The notes under the pieces: model-generated | What the model was told of the DNA's origin: nothing | The model's database searches: none | The model's input: the letters and a program-made list of their open reading frames with translations, nothing else | Assembly: GCA_934511465.1 (NCBI GenBank) | Contig: CAKSWG010000054.1 | Location: forward strand, 1 to 7,762 | DNA: 7,762 nucleotides | DNA from: an uncultured Faecalibacterium sp. | Lineage (GTDB): Bacteria; Bacillota; Clostridia; Oscillospirales; Ruminococcaceae | Direction of reading: 5' to 3' | Shown: positions 1 to 6,784 of the stretch, in pieces | Layout: every line of letters begins with the position of its first letter | Position numbering within the stretch: position 1 is the stretch's first letter | Made by a program: the position numbers and the translations under genes

Positions 1-260
1 CGCAGGGTCTCGCCGGGGGCGGGCTGCGCCGTCTTGGCAATGGAGAGGGTCACGTCCGGCTTGAGGGCCAGCAGACGACCATCCAGATCGGTGAAGGTGA
101 TGACCTGCTCGGACGAGAGGAAGCTGCGGTTTTCCTGATACAGGCCGTACTCCTCAAAGCGGCCCATGTGGTACTTGCGGCAGCCAGCCGCTTCGTACAG
201 CGCGCGCAGCGCAAAGGAGGCGCGCTCCTTGGGCTGCAAGTTTGCAAGGCTGAATTCCAT
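1..260 (-). CDS. hisZ: ATP phosphoribosyltransferase regulatory subunit HisZ, N-terminal part (runs off the left edge)
   Basis: The first 86 residues of a minus-strand gene whose 3' end lies outside the window. HisZ is a catalytically inactive paralogue of histidyl-tRNA synthetase that pairs with short-form HisG to make the first enzyme of histidine biosynthesis in the cytoplasm. Visible here are a class II synthetase-like N-terminus with an FEEYGLY segment (about residues 35-41) and the motif TDLDGRLLALKPDVTLSIAK (about residues 57-76), which matches the HisZ/HisRS motif 2 region in its clostridial HisZ form. The start at 260 is preceded by a purine-rich GGGGGAA about 6 bases upstream, which is a modest ribosome site. 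A good sigma-A promoter lies about 150 bp upstream, so this gene probably opens a transcript that continues leftward, possibly with hisG. HisRS itself is the main alternative; the lack of an N-terminal HisRS signature and the clostridial wording of the motif favour HisZ. Confidence 0.85.
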   Translation of the reverse strand, partial: MEFSLANLQPKERASFALRALYEAAGCRKYHMGRFEEYGLYQENRSFLSSEQVITFTDLDGRLLALKPDVTLSIAKTAQPAPGETL

Positions 261-414
261 TGTCGGTTCCCCCGTTTCTTACACACATTGGTGTTGGCCG
301 GCACTCGCAGGCCCTTCCGGCACTTTTCCACTCTTCTATCAGGTCCGGGCCCCACTGCCCGGCACTTTGCACCTTTGGCGCGGAACGCTCCGCGCATGTT
401 TGTTTTTTGGTCCC
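261..414 (-). promoter_or_regulatory. Structured GC-rich 5' leader of hisZ
   Basis: This stretch between the predicted start point and the hisZ ATG has no convincing gene. It can form a 7-bp hairpin GCGCGGA/TCCGCGC with a 4-nt loop (378-384 with 389-395), a 6-bp hairpin CCGGGC/GCCCGG with a 6-nt loop (345-350 with 357-362), and a short ACAC/GTGT stem close to the start codon (about 281-292). Three exact copies of the octamer CCGGCACT (plus strand) lie at 298-305, 317-324 and 359-366, so alternative pairings are possible. No U-run terminator, histidine-codon run or T-box sequence (AGGGTGGNACCGCG-like) is seen. A regulatory role is inferred from structure and leader length. Confidence 0.35.
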
Positions 415-420
415 ATTGTT

Positions 421-449
421 ATTTTACTTTATCTTGGTAAAGTTGTAAA
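421..449 (-). promoter_or_regulatory. sigma-A promoter for hisZ
   Basis: On the minus strand a -35 TTTACA (444-449) and a -10 TAAAAT (421-426) are separated by exactly 17 bp. The predicted start is near 414, giving an untranslated leader of roughly 150 nt before the hisZ ATG. A dyad of TACTTTA (425-431) and TAAAGTA (446-452) overlaps both promoter boxes and could be an operator. The promoter is read from sequence only. Confidence 0.65.
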
Positions 450-573
450 GTAGGAAAGTGACAGTGTTTCCCCTTTTATCCTACGATTTTTCTGTGCGTT
501 TGTACAGAGAGCGGCTTTTCCACAGTTTCTTTTTGTCTTCCCGTCGCATACAAAGTCTCCAATGCCCGCCAGA

Positions 574-616
574 CAGCAAAAGCCGGAGCGGCATTACACC
601 GCTCCGGCTTTTGCTG
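574..616 (-). terminator. Long-stem intrinsic terminator after the GH1 gene
   Basis: A perfect 18-bp inverted repeat: CAGCAAAAGCCGGAGCGG (574-591) pairs with 599-616 around the 7-nt loop cattaca. The core is GC-rich (GCCGGAGCGG) and flanked by A-run and T-run arms, so it has the terminator pattern in both directions. It starts about 40 bp past the stop of the minus-strand GH1 gene, which it most plausibly terminates, insulating the hisZ promoter. The remaining sequence between it and the hisZ promoter (450-573) holds nothing convincing beyond a 22-codon frame at 481-549. Confidence 0.8.
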
Positions 617-656
617 CCAGATGGAGAGAGATGGTCAGAGAAGGCCTCCAATCGTG

Positions 657-2203
<1,547 letters not shown>

Positions 2204-2227
2204 TATATTTTATCGATTCATCTAATT

Positions 2228-2245
2228 TTTTTGCAATAGCAAAAA
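2228..2245. repeat. Dyad in the middle of the divergent region
   Basis: TTTTTGC (2228-2234) and GCAAAAA (2239-2245) form a 7-bp inverted repeat with a 4-bp spacer. It lies upstream of both divergent promoters, about 25 bp from each -35 box. The position suits an activator or repressor site shared by both units, but the arms are low-complexity and chance is possible. Confidence 0.3.
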
Positions 2246-2271
2246 TTTGTTCATTATTTCTCAATTTTCTC

Positions 2272-2300
2272 TTGACATTTTCCCGTTGCAATGCTATCCT
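2272..2300 (+). promoter_or_regulatory. Strong sigma-A promoter for the ridA operon
   Basis: A perfect -35 TTGACA (2272-2277) is followed after exactly 17 bp by TATCCT (2295-2300), preceded by TGC, giving an extended -10. Transcription should start near 2306-2308. The leader is only about 40 nt, too short for a BglG/LicT-type antitermination switch, and the start point is covered by a palindrome (2306-2325), which points to control by a repressor. Confidence 0.8.
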
Positions 2301-2305
2301 GATGC

Positions 2306-2325
2306 TAATGAAATAAATTTCATTC
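2306..2325. promoter_or_regulatory. Candidate operator at the ridA operon start point (site 2)
   Basis: AATGAAAT (2307-2314) and ATTTCATT (2317-2324) form a perfect 8+8 palindrome around AA. It begins at the predicted transcription start, a classic repressor position. Its core AAATAAATTT is identical to that of site 1 upstream of the divergent GH1 gene, and the flanks are similar (TAAT against TAGT on the left). Confidence 0.6.
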
Positions 2326-2345
2326 ATACACATGGAGGCATTGCT

Positions 2346-2720
2346 ATGAATCAGATCATTTCCACCCCGGCAGCTCCGGCTGCCATCGGCCCTTATTCTC
2401 AGGCAGTTCAGGCTGGCGGCCTGCTGTTTCTGTCCGGCACCATGCCCATCGACCCCGTTACCGGCGCACTGGCCGAGCCTCAGATTGCCGCACAGGCAGA
2501 GCAGGTGATGAAGAACATCGGCGCTGTACTGCAAGCCGCAGGCTACACCTTTGAGGACGTAGTCAAAACCACCTGTTTCCTGGCAGACATGGGTGACTTT
2601 GCTGTGTTTAACGAGGTCTACGCCCGCTACTTTACCGGCAAACCGGCCCGTTCCTGCGTGGCAGTGAAGTCTCTGCCCAAGGGCGCACTGGTTGAAGTTG
2701 AAGTCATTGCTTCTCATTAA
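2346..2720 (+). CDS. ridA: RidA family 2-iminobutanoate/2-iminopropanoate (enamine/imine) deaminase
   Basis: A 124-residue RidA (YjgF/UK114) protein, the normal size. RidA trimers hydrolyse reactive enamine/imine intermediates such as 2-aminoacrylate, released by PLP enzymes, to keto acids and ammonia. Conserved elements are GPYSQAV (15-21, with Tyr17), LFLSGTMP with Ser30, PARSCVAV with Arg102, which holds the substrate carboxylate, Cys104, and the C-terminal VEVEVIA with Glu117 at the place of the catalytic-site Glu. The start at 2346 is chosen because GGAGG (2334-2338) lies 7 nt upstream and the family motif begins about 15 residues in; a longer in-frame reading from 2247 would begin upstream of the promoter. 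It is the first gene of a rightward unit with a PTS permease and an aminotransferase, which suggests it clears an imine formed in that pathway. Housekeeping RidA is the alternative, but the operator-controlled promoter argues for a dedicated role. Confidence 0.92.
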   Translation: MNQIISTPAAPAAIGPYSQAVQAGGLLFLSGTMPIDPVTGALAEPQIAAQAEQVMKNIGAVLQAAGYTFEDVVKTTCFLADMGDFAVFNEVYARYFTGKPARSCVAVKSLPKGALVEVEVIASH

Positions 2721-2726
2721 AGCGAA

Positions 2727-2745
2727 AAAAGGCACAAAGCCTTTT
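2727..2745 (+). terminator. Weak intercistronic hairpin between ridA and the PTS gene
   Basis: AAAAGGC (2727-2733) pairs with GCCTTTT (2739-2745) around the 5-nt loop acaaa, just past the ridA stop. The GC part is only 3 bp and the T-run is part of the stem, so it is at most a partial terminator or an RNA-processing/stability element setting the ratio of ridA to downstream mRNA. Confidence 0.35.
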
Positions 2746-2778
2746 GGGAATAATGCAAAATCATAAGGAGGCAACAAT

Positions 2779-4167
2779 ATGGCAACAAAGGTATCCATCC
2801 CGGCTCTGATACAGGCTCTTGGCGGCAAAGAGAACCTTGCACAGGCTACTCATTGCGCGACTCGTCTGCGTGTGACCACCCGCGACAAGAGCAAGATCGA
2901 TGAAGCCGCTCTGAAAGCGATCCCCGGCGTGCTGGGCGTTGTGAACAACGGTACACAGACCCAGATCATCATCGGTGCCGAAGTAAACAACGTTTACAAG
3001 GACTTTATTGCGCAAGCTGGTGTGGACGAAGAAGCCCCCATCAATGAGAACCTGGACCTGAAGGATGAGTTAAAAAACAAGAAGGGCAAGCTGCTGACCC
3101 GCTTCTTTGAGACGGTCGCCGCTATCTTCAATCCCATCGTTCCCGCTCTGGCTGGCTGCGGTTTCCTGTCCGCACTCATCTGCATCTTCATGGCGCTGGG
3201 TTTCGACTCCTCTGCCCCCACGTTCAAAACCATCATTGCCATTTCCATGGCCATCTTCACCTTCCTGCCTTTCCTGCTGGCAGCCAGTGCAGCCAAGGTG
3301 TTCAAGATGAACATGTTCGTTGCCATGACCATCTGTGCAGGCATGATGTCCTCCACCTGGTCCGGTCTAATTGCCGACGGCGTGTCCACCTACAGCTTCC
3401 TAGGCATTCCCTTCCGCGTGATCAACTATTCTTCCTCTGTGCTGCCGGTAGTGTTTGCCGTTCTGGTGGCATCCTATATCGAGCGCTTTCTGGACAAGAT
3501 CATCCCCGGTGCACTGAAGATCATTCTGGTGCCCGCACTGACTATCTTGATCGCCACCCCCGTCACCCTGATCACCGTCGGCCCGCTGACCTATTGGCTT
3601 GGCGAAGAGCTGGCCATCGGCGTCAACTTGCTGTTTGAGAACGGCGGTGTATTCGCCGGTATCGTCTACGGCGGCATCTACTCCTCCATGGTTCTGCTGG
3701 GCATCCATCACGGTATGGTCCCCGTGCTGACCCAAATGCTGACCGCACAGGGCTTCAACTATGTATCTCCCACTTCCGGCGCTGCCAACATCGGCCAAGC
3801 CGGTGCTGCCTTTGGTGTGTGGATCAAGAGCCATGATAAGAATCAGAAGGCCAACGCCCTTTCTGCCTGCATTGCTGCCTGCACTGGCATCACGGAGCCA
3901 GTTGTCTACGGCGTCACGGTCCCCCTTGGCAAGCCGTTCCTGTTTGCCGGCATCGGCGGCGCAGTTGGCGGCGGCTTTGCCGCAGCCCTTCACCTGAAAT
4001 CTTTTGCAATGGGCGGCCCGTCTTTCCTGAGTTTCGGCATGTTCACCGGCGGCGAAACCCCCTTCCTGAACTGTGCACTGGTCATGGCCGGTTTTGTCAT
4101 CGCCTTTATCGTGGCTGCCGTGCTGACCGTGTTATTCTGGAACCCTGACGAAAAGAAAAAGGCCTGA
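2779..4167 (+). CDS. PTS permease subunit IIBC, glucose/beta-glucoside superfamily
   Basis: A 462-residue membrane phosphotransferase that would import a sugar and phosphorylate it on entry. An N-terminal IIB domain (about 1-80) has the phosphorylated cysteine Cys26 in THCATRLRV and is followed by a charged linker (about 82-105). The IIC domain (about 106-455) has many hydrophobic segments, with GIHHG (308-312) and GITEPVVYGV (370-379), hallmarks of the BglF/ScrA/TreP/AscF/MurP group. The protein ends in a basic EKKKA-type tail. There is no IIA domain, as in AscF, ScrA and MurP, so phosphate must come from a IIA encoded elsewhere. AAGGAGG (2765-2771) fixes the start. The adjacent GH1 6-phospho-beta-glucosidase suggests a beta-glucoside substrate; sucrose, trehalose or N-acetylmuramate types cannot be excluded from sequence alone. 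No BglG/LicT antiterminator gene or site is nearby. Confidence 0.9.
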   Translation: MATKVSIPALIQALGGKENLAQATHCATRLRVTTRDKSKIDEAALKAIPGVLGVVNNGTQTQIIIGAEVNNVYKDFIAQAGVDEEAPINENLDLKDELKNKKGKLLTRFFETVAAIFNPIVPALAGCGFLSALICIFMALGFDSSAPTFKTIIAISMAIFTFLPFLLAASAAKVFKMNMFVAMTICAGMMSSTWSGLIADGVSTYSFLGIPFRVINYSSSVLPVVFAVLVASYIERFLDKIIPGALKIILVPALTILIATPVTLITVGPLTYWLGEELAIGVNLLFENGGVFAGIVYGGIYSSMVLLGIHHGMVPVLTQMLTAQGFNYVSPTSGAANIGQAGAAFGVWIKSHDKNQKANALSACIAACTGITEPVVYGVTVPLGKPFLFAGIGGAVGGGFAAALHLKSFAMGGPSFLSFGMFTGGETPFLNCALVMAGFVIAFIVAAVLTVLFWNPDEKKKA

Positions 4168-4216
4168 TTGCACTGGAAATTTTCCGGTTTCTGTGATAGG
4201 CTGAATAAAACGCAGA

Positions 4217-4252
4217 ACAAAACGGGAGTAACGGTGTTTGCTCCCGTTTTGT
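4217..4252 (+). terminator. Hairpin terminator/attenuator between PTS and aminotransferase genes
   Basis: ACAAAACGGGAG (4217-4228) pairs perfectly with CTCCCGTTTTGT (4241-4252), and the stem can extend by two A-T pairs and a wobble into the loop. The T-run lies in the 3' arm, as in other terminators in this window. It ends only about 8 nt before the AGGAG of the next gene, so it may also affect translation of the aminotransferase. No strong promoter is seen in 4168-4216, so readthrough probably supplies the downstream gene. Confidence 0.6.
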
Positions 4253-4270
4253 CGGTTATAGGAGAAGGCT

Positions 4271-5482
4271 ATGCAAACGATAAAAGAAAAGATGATTCCC
4301 GCGTTCCGCGAGGCAAACGGCGGCCTGTTCCAGGCCGTGGAAAAGGCCGATGTGGGCAGCGCATACCAGGATCTGGAAAAGCGGGGTGTTGCCCTGATGG
4401 GCTGGGCCGATCCCTTTATGCCAGATCGTTCGCTGCCGGAACCGGTAGCAGCTGCCTGGATGGACGCAGTGAGCGCCGAAAGCGCACCGCACTACACCGC
4501 ACCTATCGGCGACCCGGCGCTGAAAGCTGCACTGGCCAAAAAGTTGCAGCAGCAGAACGGTCTGACCGTGGATCCGGAGCGCAACATCCTGATCACGCCC
4601 GGTTCAGACTCCGGCCTGTACTTTGCGATCCTGCCTTTTGTGGGGCAGGGCAATGAAGTGCTCATTCCCTCGCCCAGCTACCCCAACAACTTTCTGGACG
4701 TAAAAATCATGGGCGGCGTGCCAGTTGCTGTGGAACTAGATGCTGCGGACGGCTATCAGCTGAGCCGCGCACAGCTGGAAGCCAAATATACTGCCCGCAC
4801 CCGCATGGTGCTGCTGACCCACCCCAACAACCCCACCACCACAATTTACAACCGTGCCTCGCTGCAGGCGCTGGCCGATTTTGTGCAGGAGCACGACCTG
4901 ATCCTTGTTGTGGATCAGGCTTTTGAGGACTATACCTTTGGTGCTGAATGCCTGACCCCGGCGGCTCTTCCGGGCATGTTTGAGCGCACGGTGACCGTTT
5001 TCAGCTTTTCCAAAGGCATGGGACTGAGCGGGATGCGTGTGGGCTACATCGTCTGCTCAGACCAGATCATGGATTCCATGTACGCCAACGCCGTAGGCGT
5101 GATCGGTGCCACCTCCACCTCCGGCCAGAAGGCTGCACTGGCTGCACTGAGGCACCCGGAGTTCATGCAGGAGTTTGCCCGGGCCTATGAGGTGCGCCGT
5201 CGGAAGGCTTACGAGATCCTGAACTGCGTGCCCGGTGTCCACATGGCGCTGCCAGAGTCAGGCTTCCTTGGCTGGATCGATGTTTCGGAACTGGGCGATT
5301 CCACCGAGATCGCACAGTATCTGGTGACCCATGCACGCGTCTCGCTGAACGATGGTATCAACTATGGCCCCGGCGGTGCCGGGCACCTACGCATCGTGCT
5401 GGGCGTCTACAAGGACGACCAGAAGGTGATTGATGCGCTGGAGCGCATTCGGGACGCGCTTTTGGCCTACCCCCGCAAATAA
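4271..5482 (+). CDS. PLP-dependent aminotransferase, class I/II (fold type I)
   Basis: A 403-residue cytoplasmic aminotransferase of the aspartate-aminotransferase-like family. Visible are the phosphate-loop GSDSG (111-115), SPSYP with stacking Tyr137, HPNNPTT with Asn186/Asn187, DQAF with Asp215 for the pyridine nitrogen, SFSKGMGLSGMRVGY with Schiff-base Lys248 and phosphate-binding Arg256, and LRIVL with Arg374, which would grip the substrate alpha-carboxylate. The full catalytic set is intact. The start follows AGGAGA (4260-4265). It lies 103 bp after the PTS gene, past a hairpin, and 84 bp before the YheO-type regulator. The amino donor cannot be assigned; family members include aspartate, aromatic and branched-chain aminotransferases and some beta-lyases. 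Linkage to RidA would fit an enzyme that releases an enamine or imine (inference). The SFSKGMGLSGMRVGY wording is unlike MalY/PatB C-S lyases. Confidence 0.9.
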   Translation: MQTIKEKMIPAFREANGGLFQAVEKADVGSAYQDLEKRGVALMGWADPFMPDRSLPEPVAAAWMDAVSAESAPHYTAPIGDPALKAALAKKLQQQNGLTVDPERNILITPGSDSGLYFAILPFVGQGNEVLIPSPSYPNNFLDVKIMGGVPVAVELDAADGYQLSRAQLEAKYTARTRMVLLTHPNNPTTTIYNRASLQALADFVQEHDLILVVDQAFEDYTFGAECLTPAALPGMFERTVTVFSFSKGMGLSGMRVGYIVCSDQIMDSMYANAVGVIGATSTSGQKAALAALRHPEFMQEFARAYEVRRRKAYEILNCVPGVHMALPESGFLGWIDVSELGDSTEIAQYLVTHARVSLNDGINYGPGGAGHLRIVLGVYKDDQKVIDALERIRDALLAYPRK

Positions 5483-5521
5483 ATTCGCGCTTTCCCCTTT
5501 TCAATTTCCCCTGTGTCGTGC

Positions 5522-5527
5522 TAAAAT
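5522..5527 (+). promoter_or_regulatory. Probable extended -10 promoter for the regulator gene
   Basis: TGC followed by TAAAAT (5522-5527) gives an extended -10 box; the best -35 at 17 bp, TTTCAA (5499-5504), is poor. The start would be near 5534, a 33-nt leader before the regulator. The regulator could therefore be expressed on its own as well as by readthrough from the aminotransferase gene. An imperfect palindrome with AAATAAATT lies upstream, at 5474-5489. Confidence 0.4.
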
Positions 5528-5566
5528 GAAAGGTAGTAAGAAATTAGGCAAGGACAGGAGAGAACA

Positions 5567-6244
5567 ATGGCAAAGGGAATTGGCCCCGTGAAACTGACAC
5601 GGGCAGATCAGAAGATCCTCAAATCGTATATCCCCACTCTGCAAGGGTTGGCCGCTTATCTTGGCAGCAGCTACGAGATCGTGCTGCACTCGCTGGAAGA
5701 TTACGATCACTCTGTGATTGGCATCATCAACGGCGAGCACACCGGCCGCAGAATCGGTGCCCCTATTACTGATCTTGCTCTGGATATGCTGGACGAGCTT
5801 TCTGCGGGCGGCAAGACCTCCACAGTGTATTTCAGCCGGAACAAAAAGGGGGAACCGCTCAAATCCACTACCATCGCTGTGCGCGGCGAACATGACCGGA
5901 TCATCGGCCTGATCTGCATCAATCTGTATCTGAACACTTCTCTGTGCGACATTCTGGACGGGCTGACGCCCGGCACCGTTCAGGCCATGGCAGCGCGGGA
6001 GAATTTTGCCGCCGATGCGAAGGAGCTGATTGTTTCGGCGCTGGAACCTGTGCGCGCACGGGTCATGGCAGACGATTCCATTCTGCCTTCCAACAAAAAC
6101 AAAGCGATCGTAGAAGAACTGGATCAGAAAGGAATGTTCCGGTTGAAGGACTCGGTGGTTTTTGTGGCCGAGCAGCTGGGCATTTCCCGCAATACGATCT
6201 ATATGCACCTGCGCAACCACCGCAAGCGTACCGAAAACAACTAA
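5567..6244 (+). CDS. YheO/DauR-type transcriptional regulator (PAS-like YheO domain plus HTH)
   Basis: A 225-residue DNA-binding regulator. The N-terminal two thirds (about 16-125) match the YheO PAS-like domain: LAAYLGSSYEIVLHSLED (about 28-45), then GIINGEHTGRRIGAPITDLAL (52-72) and a GLICINLYLN strand (114-123). The C-terminus has an HTH of the DauR/HTH_22 type, DSVVFVAEQLGISRNTIYMHLR (195-216), followed by a basic tail. Known members control D-amino-acid or sulfur-related genes, such as DauR of Pseudomonas, which represses D-arginine catabolism. The start follows AGGAG (5556-5560). As the only regulator in the window and at the end of the ridA-PTS-aminotransferase block, it is the leading candidate to bind the palindromes at 2121-2140 and 2306-2325 (inference). 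The ligand sensed by the PAS-like domain is unknown. A strong terminator follows immediately. Confidence 0.9.
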   Translation: MAKGIGPVKLTRADQKILKSYIPTLQGLAAYLGSSYEIVLHSLEDYDHSVIGIINGEHTGRRIGAPITDLALDMLDELSAGGKTSTVYFSRNKKGEPLKSTTIAVRGEHDRIIGLICINLYLNTSLCDILDGLTPGTVQAMAARENFAADAKELIVSALEPVRARVMADDSILPSNKNKAIVEELDQKGMFRLKDSVVFVAEQLGISRNTIYMHLRNHRKRTENN

Positions 6245-6251
6245 AATGCAC

Positions 6252-6302
6252 AGGAGCCGCTGCTCCGGGAGAAGTTTTCCCGGAGCAGCGGCTCCTTTTT
6301 TT
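6252..6302 (+). terminator. Very strong terminator closing the ridA-PTS-aminotransferase-regulator block
   Basis: A perfect 19-bp stem (6252-6270 with 6278-6296) around the loop gaagttt, GC-rich throughout, is followed by a run of seven T (6296-6302) and then GTTTT. It starts 8 bp after the regulator stop. The convergent trxA gene ends just beyond it at 6307, so the same hairpin may also end trxA transcription leftward, although that side lacks a good T-run. Confidence 0.95.
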
Positions 6303-6306
6303 GTTT

Positions 6307-6615
6307 TCATCCCAGCAGGTCCAGCACACCGGCCTTCGGGCGGGCACCCACAGCCTGATTTGCCAGCTTGCCGTCCTTGAACACCAGCAGGGTGGGGATG
6401 CTCATGACGCCGAACTCACCGGCCAGCTCCGGCTGCTCGTCCACGTTCACCTTGCCCACCTTCACATCGGTGCGCTCCTCGGCCACCTCGTCCACAACGG
6501 GACTGAGCATGCGGCAGGGGCCGCACCAGCTGGCCCAGAAGTCCAGCAGCACAGGCTTTGCGCTCTGCAGCACCTCCTGCTCAAAATTTTCCTTCGTGAT
6601 CGTAACAACTGCCAT
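6307..6615 (-). CDS. trxA: Thioredoxin
   Basis: A 102-residue thioredoxin, the usual length for a small cytoplasmic thiol-disulfide reductant recycled by thioredoxin reductase. The active site WCGPC is at 30-34 (Cys31, Cys34) within [10 protein letters not shown]. The cis-proline loop SIPT has Pro74, and the family segments [20 protein letters not shown] and [10 protein letters not shown] are intact. There is no signal peptide. AGGAGG (6623-6628 on the complement) lies 7 nt before the start. The gene is convergent with the regulator and lies downstream of the flavoprotein gene, from which a terminator separates it, so it is probably transcribed alone. Nothing ties it functionally to the PTS locus. 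Confidence 0.96.
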   Translation of the reverse strand: MAVVTITKENFEQEVLQSAKPVLLDFWASWCGPCRMLSPVVDEVAEERTDVKVGKVNVDEQPELAGEFGVMSIPTLLVFKDGKLANQAVGARPKAGVLDLLG

Positions 6616-6662
6616 ATTTCTACCTCCTGAAAGGGTTCGTTCGTGGTTGTTCTTATGGCATC

Positions 6663-6668
6663 AGTATA
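6663..6668 (-). promoter_or_regulatory. Possible -10 box for trxA
   Basis: TATACT on the minus strand (6663-6668) matches the -10 consensus at five of six positions and lies about 48 bp upstream of the trxA start. No good -35 is found at 16-18 bp, and the best nearby, TTACGG (6689-6694), is at 20 bp. It is supported mainly by the terminator just upstream, which requires trxA to have its own promoter here. Confidence 0.4.
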
Positions 6669-6713
6669 CCCCAAATGCCGGGGCTTTTCCGTAACCGGGT
6701 CACATTGGGGCGC

Positions 6714-6753
6714 AAAAAAGCCCGGAGCAGGAAGAAAGAATACTGCTCCGGGC
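6714..6753 (-). terminator. Intrinsic terminator after the flavoprotein gene
   Basis: On the minus strand an 11-bp perfect stem, GCCCGGAGCAG/CTGCTCCGGGC (6720-6730 with 6743-6753), has a 12-nt loop and is followed by six T (6714-6719). It begins 31 bp past the flavoprotein stop and separates that gene from trxA. Confidence 0.93.
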
Positions 6754-6784
6754 GGGGAATGGTTCTGTTATTGTGCGGTCAGGC

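Noticed and set aside
50..397. A minus-strand frame of 115 codons overlapping the hisZ start.
   Set aside because: It overlaps hisZ in another frame, has no recognisable domain and spans the structured leader; the hisZ reading is clearly the coding one.
261..420. A T-box riboswitch upstream of hisZ.
   Set aside because: No AGGGTGGNACCGCG-like T-box sequence, specifier loop or following terminator could be found; GGAACCGA before the ATG is only a superficial resemblance.
2247..2345. An N-terminal extension of RidA starting at 2247.
   Set aside because: It would begin upstream of the near-consensus promoter at 2272-2300, lacks a ribosome site and would add 33 residues absent from the family.
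2301..2345. A BglG/LicT RNA antiterminator site expected for a beta-glucoside PTS operon.
   Set aside because: The leader from the predicted start to the ridA ribosome site is about 28 nt and has no terminator or RAT-like stem.
3400..3993. A 197-codon minus-strand frame inside the PTS gene.
   Set aside because: It is antisense to the highly conserved IIC domain and shows no family resemblance.
4175..4185. GGAAATTTTCC symmetric sequence just after the PTS stop.
   Set aside because: It is short, has no promoter nearby and does not match the AAATAAATTT operator core; not enough to call a site.
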